NCBI GenBank assembly: GCA_910585645.1 | Contig: CAJUFP010000096.1 | Location: 1-20,405, forward strand | Origin: an uncultured Hungatella sp. | GTDB taxonomy: Bacteria > Bacillota > Clostridia > Lachnospirales > Lachnospiraceae | Reading direction: 5' to 3' | Length of the DNA: 20,405 bases | Part shown: piece after piece, positions 15,479 to 20,405 of the stretch | How positions within the stretch are numbered: the first letter of the stretch is position 1 | Layout of the letters: each line of letters starts with the position of its first letter | The notes under the pieces: generated by a model | The model's input: the letters and a program-made list of their open reading frames with translations, nothing else | Databases searched by the model: none | What the model was told of the DNA's origin: nothing | Made by a program: the position numbers and the translations under genes

Positions 15479-15647
15479 CCCGCGTTCCTTTCCGTTTTCT
15501 CTTTAATCTCCACCAGTCATCTGACCGCTGTTTTCCGCCCCATTTCCACCCTTTACAGTACCGGGCCGGATAACGCCTTTTGTCTCCTCCGATACCTTCG
15601 ACGGCCGCCTCCCTGGCGCCCCCTTTCCGTCTTCTTCCCCGTCAGGC

Positions 15648-16301
15648 CTAACGCGGCTCCCCCTTCATCACGCTGACGGCAACCCCGTCTCCCACAGGCA
15701 CGATGGCTGTCTCCAGCTCTTCCATATGCTTCAGCCTGTACAGATACTCCCGCATCCTTGCGTGGATGGTGCGGTCCCGCCGCTCCACCCCATAGCGGGA
15801 CTGAACGATCGTCCCCTCCTGCAGCACATTGTCCGAAAACAGCATGGCCCCAGGCCCCATAAGCCGCAAAATATCGGGGAGCCAGTGAAGATACTGTCCC
15901 TTGGCCGCGTCCATAACGATAAAATCAAACGGACCCGAAAGGCTCTGCAGGATCTCCCCCGCGTCTCCCTCCAGCAGCGTGATCTTATCCTCCGCGCCCG
16001 CCTTTCTGATATTCTCCCTGGCCGCCAGGATTCTGGGCTCATACTTTTCAATGGTGGTGACCCTGCAAAAATCCGGCATCGCTCCTGCCATCAATAAAGC
16101 AGAATAGCCTACGGCGGTTCCAACCTCCAGAATCGCCCCAGGCCTTTTTGCTGTGATCAGCGTCTTAAGCAATGCCGCCGTCTCCTTTTTCATGATGGGA
16201 ATATTCCCAGCCTTTGCCTCCCTGGCAATCCCGTCCAGCAGACTTCCCTGCCCCGGTTCCAGAGAGTGGATGTAATCCCTGACTCTCTCATCTACAATCA
16301 T
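15648..16301 (-). CDS. trmR: tRNA 5-hydroxyuridine methyltransferase TrmR (class I O-methyltransferase)
   Basis: A 217-residue SAM-dependent O-methyltransferase of the catechol-methyltransferase-like fold. By family and position it is TrmR (Bacillus YrrM), which converts 5-hydroxyuridine to 5-methoxyuridine at the tRNA wobble base. The SAM-binding motif I is ILEVGTAVGYSALLM (57-71), the acidic residue after motif II is in TTIEKYEP (83-89), and the metal ligands are probably Asp131 (VMDAAKG) and Asp157-Asn158 (FSDNVL). Its ATG overlaps the stop of the MltG-like gene (ATGA, 16298-16301), so the two are translationally coupled. The 169 bases to the U32 gene hold no gene or clear promoter. Confidence 0.85.
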   Translation of the reverse strand: MIVDERVRDYIHSLEPGQGSLLDGIAREAKAGNIPIMKKETAALLKTLITAKRPGAILEVGTAVGYSALLMAGAMPDFCRVTTIEKYEPRILAARENIRKAGAEDKITLLEGDAGEILQSLSGPFDFIVMDAAKGQYLHWLPDILRLMGPGAMLFSDNVLQEGTIVQSRYGVERRDRTIHARMREYLYRLKHMEELETAIVPVGDGVAVSVMKGEPR

Positions 16302-16708
16302 TCTTCCCCGGCCTCATCCTTTACCCCTTCCCGCAGAGCCAATATGATCTCCTTGGAAGTCATTGAATTATTCAGCAGATAAGTGCCTCCCTCCACCGGA
16401 TGGTCCGAACTGCCATAATCATAGAAAATGCTCTGGATGACAAACGCGTACCGGCTTTTTATGACTCCGGCCCTTTCCAAAGCCGTCCCGATATCCGCCA
16501 CCTCCTCGTCATCCTTGATGGTCACTCTCATATCCACCCCTGGCTCAGAGGCCATGGCTGACGAAGAAAAAATATCATGGCCAAAGGCATAGCCTCTGGT
16601 GATCCCCTCGTACAGAAAAAGCGCCACCACCGCGTACACGATCAATTTCCACGACACCCGGATAATGGTCCCGGTCACCTTGTTGATCTCCCTGGTCGTA
16701 TCACTCAT
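16298..16708 (-). CDS. Short MltG-like membrane protein lacking the catalytic domain
   Basis: A 136-residue single-pass membrane protein in the position of mltG (Bacillus yrrL). The membrane helix is at about 16-34, followed by an extracytoplasmic part of about 100 residues. VTIKDDEEVADIGTALERAGVIKSRYAFVIQS (62-93) and PVEGGTYLLNNSMTSKEIILALREG (104-128) resemble the LysM-like N-terminal module of the YceG/MltG endolytic transglycosylases. Full-length MltG has about 330-380 residues; the catalytic half with its essential Glu is absent and the frame ends cleanly into trmR. It may bind glycan or a partner without cleaving. The start at 16708 has AGGGTG 7 bases upstream. Confidence 0.72.
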   Translation of the reverse strand: MSDTTREINKVTGTIIRVSWKLIVYAVVALFLYEGITRGYAFGHDIFSSSAMASEPGVDMRVTIKDDEEVADIGTALERAGVIKSRYAFVIQSIFYDYGSSDHPVEGGTYLLNNSMTSKEIILALREGVKDEAGEE

Positions 16709-16753
16709 ATCCCATCACCCTGCTCTCTTCCCATAGTCCGCTGTCTTAAGCCC

Positions 16754-16788
16754 GCAGATCCGCCAGATCCACGATCCCGCGGATCTGC
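16754..16788. repeat. Perfect 10-bp hairpin between rnj and the MltG-like gene
   Basis: GCAGATCCGC (16754-16763) pairs perfectly with GCGGATCTGC (16779-16788) across a 15-base loop. No U-tract follows on the minus strand, so it is not a standard terminator. As an intra-operon hairpin it may set mRNA stability or a processing site between RNase J and the downstream genes. Confidence 0.6.
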
Positions 16789-16798
16789 CAGCCTCTCC

Positions 16799-18490
16799 CT
16801 ACACCTCCATAATGATAGGAAGTATCATAGGATTCCTCTTCATCTTCTTCCACAGAAAATCACTTAAACTGTCCCTGATAATATTCTTGATCTTGCCCCA
16901 GTCGCTGACGCGGCGGTCAAGACAGTCTCTCACCGCGTCTTCCACCACGCGCCTGGCCTCCTCTAAAAGGTCCTCCGACTCCCTGACGTACACAAATCCC
17001 CTGGACACGATATCCGGTCCGGCCAAAAGCTGGTTGCTGTACTTCTCCAAAGTCAGCACCACGATAATGATGCCGTTCTGAGCCAGATTCTGCCGGTCCC
17101 GCAGAACAATATTGCCCACATCGCCTACTCCCAGGCCGTCCACCAGGATGGCCCCCGACTGAACATGGTCCACGACCCTGCAGGCGTCCTCCGACACTTC
17201 CACCACATCCCCGGAGGACATTAAAAGGATGTTCTCCTTGGGTATGCCCATGGACAGGGCCAGCCCCTTCTGGGCCATCAGATGGCGGTACTCCCCATGT
17301 ACCGGCAGCGCGTACTTGGGGTGGGTCAGGGCGTAGATCAGCTTGATCTCCTCCTGGCAGGCGTGTCCCGACACATGGGTATCCTGGAAAATCACCTCCG
17401 CCCCCTTGATCGAAAGCTCATTGATAACCTTGGTCACCGCCTTCTCATTGCCCGGGATCGGCGTGGAACTAAAGATCACCACATCCCCGGGCTTGATGGA
17501 AACCTTCTTGTGGATGCTGGAAGCCATCCTGGAAAGAGCCGCCATAGACTCTCCCTGGCTCCCCGTAGTGATGAGCACGGTCTTCTCATCCGGATAATTT
17601 TTCAGATGATCAATATCGATCAGCGTCCCGTCCGGAATCTTAATATACCCCAGCTCGCTGGCCGTACCGATGACATTGACCATGCTGCGGCCCTCCACCA
17701 CCACCTTGCGGCCGTACTTGTAAGCCGAATTGATGATCTGCTGCACCCTGTCCACATTAGAGGCAAAGGTGGCCACAATGATCCTGTTATTTTTATGCTC
17801 GGAAAAAATCCCGTCAAAGGTCTTTCCCACAGTCCGCTCCGACGGCGTAAAACCAGGCCGCAGAGCGTTGGTGCTCTCGCACATCAGGGCTAAGACCCCT
17901 TTCTTTCCCAGCTCCGCGAATCTCTGCAGATCCGCCGACTCCCCAAACACCGGGGTGTAATCGATCTTAAAATCCCCTGTGTGGAGCAAGATCCCTGCCG
18001 GGGTAAAGATGGCCAGGGCAGACGCGTCCGCGATGCTGTGGTTCATCTTCACAAACTCGATGCGGAAGCACCCCAGGTTAATAGACTGTCCGTGCTTTAC
18101 CACCTTTCTCTTGGTGGTCTTTACCATATTGTGTTCTTTTAATTTATTCTCAATCAGCGCCACGGTCAGCCTTGTGCCGTACACCGGAACATTTACCTGC
18201 TGCAATACATAGGGCAGAGCGCCGATATGATCCTCATGGCCGTGGGTGATCACAAACCCCTTTACTTTCTCAATATTCTGCTTCAGATATGTCACGTCCG
18301 GGATGCAGATATCAATGCCCAGCATATCGTCGCTGGGAAAAGCCAGTCCGCAGTCCACCACGATAATATTGTCCTCGTATTCAATGGCTGTCATATTCAG
18401 TCCGATCTGTTCCAGTCCGCCCAGGGGGATGATCTTCACCTTGGCCGCCTGGCCCTGCCCCTGGTTCTGTTTCTTGCTCTGTTGTCTCAA
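16799..18490 (-). CDS. rnj: Ribonuclease J
   Basis: A 563-residue metallo-beta-lactamase-fold ribonuclease with 5'-3' exonuclease and endonuclease activity in mRNA decay and rRNA maturation. The zinc motif HGHEDHIG is at 83-90, further metal ligands lie in MNHSIADA and LLHTGDFKIDY, the beta-CASP domain follows (TTGSQGE, FSSTPIPGNE, HVSGHA), and the C-terminal domain ends in the conserved SDFLWKKMKRNPMILPIIMEV region. The start is a TTG at 18490, with GGAGG 7 bases upstream inside the fur gene. TTG and the fur stop TGA share bases (18487-18490), a clear sign of coupling. The N-terminal tail of about 15 residues is Gln/Lys-rich. Confidence 0.95.
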   Translation of the reverse strand: MRQQSKKQNQGQGQAAKVKIIPLGGLEQIGLNMTAIEYEDNIIVVDCGLAFPSDDMLGIDICIPDVTYLKQNIEKVKGFVITHGHEDHIGALPYVLQQVNVPVYGTRLTVALIENKLKEHNMVKTTKRKVVKHGQSINLGCFRIEFVKMNHSIADASALAIFTPAGILLHTGDFKIDYTPVFGESADLQRFAELGKKGVLALMCESTNALRPGFTPSERTVGKTFDGIFSEHKNNRIIVATFASNVDRVQQIINSAYKYGRKVVVEGRSMVNVIGTASELGYIKIPDGTLIDIDHLKNYPDEKTVLITTGSQGESMAALSRMASSIHKKVSIKPGDVVIFSSTPIPGNEKAVTKVINELSIKGAEVIFQDTHVSGHACQEEIKLIYALTHPKYALPVHGEYRHLMAQKGLALSMGIPKENILLMSSGDVVEVSEDACRVVDHVQSGAILVDGLGVGDVGNIVLRDRQNLAQNGIIIVVLTLEKYSNQLLAGPDIVSRGFVYVRESEDLLEEARRVVEDAVRDCLDRRVSDWGKIKNIIRDSLSDFLWKKMKRNPMILPIIMEV

Positions 18491-19047
18491 TCTGATTCCT
18501 CCAATTCTCTCTTTTTTATTCTCCTCGTTCCCGCCTTCGCGGTTTTTTTCGTCTTTTCCGCATCTGACATCTTCTCATCTGGTCCTTTAGCCGCGCTGTT
18601 TTTCCCCCGTGTCTCTTCACAGGCCCTGCAGTACCCGTAAAGCTTCACCTCATGGTCTGTCACCGTAAACCCAAGCCGGTCCCGTAGCGTCTCCTCCAAA
18701 GGGTCCAAAAGATCCTCTTCAAGGGAGAACACAGCCCTGCACCCCAGGCAGATGGCGTGGTGGTGGTGGTGTCCCTCGCTGCCCAGCTCTCCCCCCAGCT
18801 CATACCTGGCCGATCCGTCGTCAAAGCTTAGCTTGTCGATCACCCGCAGCTCCACCAAAACCTGCAAAGCCCGGTAAATGGTAGCCAGACCGATCTCCGG
18901 CAGCTTCTCTCTGGCAAGGTCAAAGATCTCCTCAGCCGTAAGATGCTCTCCCGGGCGGGCAGCCATAATCTCCAGCACCAACAGGCGCTGCCCCGTAACC
19001 TTCAATCCCTTTTCTTTCAACAGCTTTTTAAAAACACCCTGTTCCAT
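18487..19047 (-). CDS. Fur-family metal-responsive regulator with Lys-rich C-terminal tail
   Basis: A 186-residue Fur-superfamily repressor. The winged helix is at about 10-85 (VTGQRLLVLEIM, LTAEEIFDLAREKLPEIGLATIYRALQVL). Metal sites include a run of five histidines (93-97), C100xxC103 and C140xxC143. The core ends near 145; residues 146-186 form a Lys-, Glu- and Ala-rich extension unusual for the family. Fur, Zur and PerR cannot be separated with confidence, and the His run could favour zinc or iron. AGGGA lies 6 bases before the ATG at 19047. The gene is 12 bases after DUF1292, and its end carries the ribosome binding site and overlaps the start of RNase J. Confidence 0.88.
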   Translation of the reverse strand: MEQGVFKKLLKEKGLKVTGQRLLVLEIMAARPGEHLTAEEIFDLAREKLPEIGLATIYRALQVLVELRVIDKLSFDDGSARYELGGELGSEGHHHHHAICLGCRAVFSLEEDLLDPLEETLRDRLGFTVTDHEVKLYGYCRACEETRGKNSAAKGPDEKMSDAEKTKKTAKAGTRRIKKRELEESD

Positions 19048-19059
19048 TCGCAGTCCCTG

Positions 19060-19350
19060 CTACTTCCTCAGATCCACATCCATATCTTCCGTCAATTCCG
19101 TAAAAATCTTATAAAGGTATTCCAGCTCGCCGTCATCCTCCACAAATTCGTAGACAGCTTCTTCCTCCTCTGCCTTTGACTTGTCTTTTAAGATGTAGCA
19201 CTCTCCCTCCTGGGCATCCTCCGGCGCGTCCGTCACTAAAAGATAATTCATTCCGCTGATCCTGGTCTCCTCCAGCACATAAAAGTCCACCCGCTCCCCG
19301 TCCCCGGTTTCAAGGGTTATCATTTTCTCCTCATTCACTGCTTTCGTCAT
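19060..19350 (-). CDS. DUF1292 protein (YrzB-like)
   Basis: A 96-residue acidic protein of the DUF1292 family, conserved between ruvX and mltG in Bacillota, function unknown. The core is MITLETGDGERVDFYVLEETRISGMNYLLVT and the acidic stretch EEEEAVYEFVEDDGELEYL. Two starts are possible. The ATG at 19350, inside the end of ruvX, has GAGG 6 bases upstream. The ATG at 19323 has GAGG 5 bases upstream, immediately after the ruvX stop. Family members often begin close to the second. The following fur gene is 12 bases away. Confidence 0.88.
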   Translation of the reverse strand: MTKAVNEEKMITLETGDGERVDFYVLEETRISGMNYLLVTDAPEDAQEGECYILKDKSKAEEEEAVYEFVEDDGELEYLYKIFTELTEDMDVDLRK

Positions 19351-19795
19351 TCCTTTCCTCTGATCCGTGTCTCATCCTCTCCATGGTGTCCAGATAACTC
19401 TGGAGGATGATCCCCGCCGCCACCTGATCGATCACTTTCTTTCTCTCCGACGCAGGCACGCCGCTCTCCCTCAAAATCCCGTTAGCCTCAACCGTAGTCA
19501 GCCGCTCATCCCACAAAATCACCGGAAAGCCTGTCCGCTTTTCCAGCAAGTCTTTAAACTCCTCGGTCTTCCTGGCCCGCTCTCCCACGGAACCGTCCAT
19601 ATTTTTAGGATAACCCAAAACAATGGATGTAATCTCAAACTCCCGGGCCAGCTCCTCGATCCGCCTGAAGGTCTCACGGAACTTATTCTCCTCTTTCCTG
19701 ACAATGGTTTCCACCGCCTGGGCAGTATAACCTAAAGGGTCGCACACAGCCACCCCCACAGTTTTTGACCCGTAGTCCAAACCCATGATTCTCAT
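19331..19795 (-). CDS. ruvX: Holliday-junction resolvase-like protein RuvX (YqgF)
   Basis: A 154-residue RNase H-fold nuclease of the YqgF family, implicated in 16S rRNA 5' processing and put forward as a Holliday-junction resolvase. Acidic active-site residues are visible: Asp7 in GLDYGSKTVGVA, Glu97 in LWDERLTT, and Asp123 in VIDQVAAGIIL. The conserved GYPKNMDGS loop (61-69) is present. GGAG lies 8 bases before the ATG at 19795. The last 20 bases overlap the long form of DUF1292. It follows ireB by 106 bases with no clear promoter between. Confidence 0.95.
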   Translation of the reverse strand: MRIMGLDYGSKTVGVAVCDPLGYTAQAVETIVRKEENKFRETFRRIEELAREFEITSIVLGYPKNMDGSVGERARKTEEFKDLLEKRTGFPVILWDERLTTVEANGILRESGVPASERKKVIDQVAAGIILQSYLDTMERMRHGSEERNDESSE

Positions 19796-19901
19796 TTTAT
19801 TTACTCCATGACTCCTGAACTGTTACTTAAAATGACATAAACTGCCAGACGCGCCCACAACAGCATGATCTGACAGCCTTCTAATGGTACTTTACACGAA
19901 T

Positions 19902-20162
19902 CTACCTTAGTCTTGCATCAATATACACAGACAGAAGTTCCTCCAGAATCTCATCCCGCTCCACCTTCATAATGAGACTTCTGGCGTTCTTATGGCTGGT
20001 AATGTAGGTTGGATCCCCAGACATGATATACCCCACGATCTGATTCACCGGGTTATACCCTTTTTCCGTCAAAGCCTGATATACCTGATCCAACACCTGA
20101 CTCACATCCATGGTATTCTCTTGTGCCGCTCTGAAAAATTGTGTATTATGAATATCTCCCAT
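19902..20162 (-). CDS. ireB: IreB regulatory phosphoprotein (DUF965)
   Basis: An 86-residue DUF965 protein. In Enterococcus IreB is a small dimer phosphorylated on N-terminal threonines by the PASTA kinase IreK and affects cephalosporin resistance. The family core is nearly invariant here: QALTEKGYNPVNQIVGYIMSGDPTYITSHKNARSLI (about 30-65), then ERDEILEELL. Thr7 lies in the phosphorylated N-terminal region. GAGGA lies just 3 bases before the ATG, with AAAGGA further upstream. It is the first gene of the long minus-strand train, with its own promoter. In Bacillota ireB usually follows alaS; alaS is not visible in the remaining 240 bases. Confidence 0.95.
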   Translation of the reverse strand: MGDIHNTQFFRAAQENTMDVSQVLDQVYQALTEKGYNPVNQIVGYIMSGDPTYITSHKNARSLIMKVERDEILEELLSVYIDARLR

Positions 20163-20193
20163 CTGTCCTCACGTCCTTTAACTGTTCCTATCT

Positions 20194-20222
20194 ATTCTAT
20201 ACTACTTTTGACAATTCGTAAA
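20194..20222 (-). promoter_or_regulatory. ireB promoter
   Basis: On the minus strand, TTTACG (20222-20217), a 17-base spacer and TAGAAT (20199-20194) give a reasonable sigma-A promoter about 32 bases upstream of the ireB start codon. It overlaps a divergent plus-strand promoter. Confidence 0.6.
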
Positions 20223-20237
20223 GAGGGATCTTATAAA
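20208..20237 (+). promoter_or_regulatory. Divergent plus-strand promoter at the right edge
   Basis: TTGACA (20208-20213), an 18-base spacer and TATAAA (20232-20237) form a near-consensus sigma-A promoter that points out of the window. Its -35 overlaps the spacer of the ireB promoter, so the two could compete or be co-regulated. Confidence 0.55.
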
Positions 20238-20244
20238 ATATTTA

Positions 20245-20405
20245 TTGGGGATGATGTTCATCGCTTAACCTGGATACACAGGGACTCTGGTTTCGTCCTA
20301 TTAGGTGTATTGTTGAGTGAGCAAATGGGCGGGGGAGTCGTGATGCCAGTAGGGAGGGAAGGGAGGCTGTGTGCCGTTCGGGTTCAGATATGCCAAACAT
20401 TCCGA
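20245..20405 (+). other. Unassigned structured leader or RNA at the right edge
   Basis: This segment follows a strong plus-strand promoter and contains stacked inverted repeats: TCGCTTAAC (20261-20269) with GTTGAGTGA (20312-20320), ATACAC (20274-20279) with GTGTAT (20305-20310), and GGGAC (20281-20285) with GTCCT (20295-20299). After it comes a G-rich stretch (20325-20366) containing GGGAGG. Frames on both strands are open but none has a persuasive start or recognisable product. It could be an RNA leader, a small RNA, a repeat or the 5' end of a gene cut by the window edge. Confidence 0.35.

Noticed and set aside
18757..18771. His5 run in the Fur-family protein read as a cloning tag
   Set aside because: It is in the natural metal-binding region of the family, which is normally His-rich, and flanking sequence is native.
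20245..20405. Partial coding gene at the right edge on either strand
   Set aside because: Frames are open on both strands, codon use is unbiased and no product is recognisable, so coding was not claimed.
1..20405. CRISPR array, tRNA, rRNA, prophage or insertion sequence
   Set aside because: No regularly spaced repeats, no cloverleaf, no rRNA sequence, and no transposase with terminal repeats were seen; the Rpn protein alone does not indicate a transposon.

Overview
The window looks like chromosomal DNA from an anaerobic member of the Bacillota, class Clostridia, most likely Lachnospiraceae. That placement is an inference. It rests on the alpha2-type glycyl-tRNA synthetase, the ireB-ruvX-DUF1292 gene order, a rubrerythrin next to a PerR-like regulator, an Rpn/PD-(D/E)XK protein of the kind abundant in gut Clostridia, and TTG starts behind strong purine-rich ribosome binding sites. 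Almost everything is on the minus strand. The only clear plus-strand genes are the PerR-like regulator and rubrerythrin.

Right to left, in the direction of transcription, a long minus-strand gene train runs from 20162 to 7993: ireB, ruvX, DUF1292, a Fur-family regulator, RNase J, a short MltG-like membrane protein, trmR, a U32 protein, a YdcF-like protein, a P-loop ATPase, a DUF4869-like protein, an M16C metallopeptidase and era. The block ireB-ruvX-DUF1292-mltG-trmR-U32 matches the Bacillus subtilis yrzL-yrrK-yrzB-yrrL-yrrM-yrrN/O cluster. It joins a Ser/Thr-kinase substrate, a Holliday-junction resolvase-like nuclease and the wobble-uridine hydroxylation/methylation pathway. Many junctions overlap or lie a few bases apart, so the train is probably cotranscribed, at least in segments. 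It ends at a bidirectional terminator (7927-7983) shared with rubrerythrin.

Two features look like insertions into conserved order. First, a tightly coupled pair sits between ydcF and the peptidase: an ATPase with TOPRIM-like and Cys-rich C-terminal parts, then a DUF4869-like protein. It is visibly more AT-rich than its neighbours and is the best candidate for an undescribed system. Second, the plus-strand perR-rbr unit lies between era and recO, which are usually adjacent in Bacillota; it has a perfect 7-1-7 PerR-type operator over its own start region.

Further left, recO, a lipoprotein and glyQS form a second minus-strand operon with its own promoter. It ends in a terminator followed by an unusual nest of inverted repeats (3666-3824). 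Next come an Rpn-family protein from its own strong promoter, rarA with a consensus sliding-clamp-binding N-terminus, and a MarR regulator whose promoter carries a near-perfect palindrome. The first 247 bases and the last 240 bases hold no gene I can name. Both contain inverted repeats, and the right end has a strong plus-strand promoter followed by a foldable transcript.
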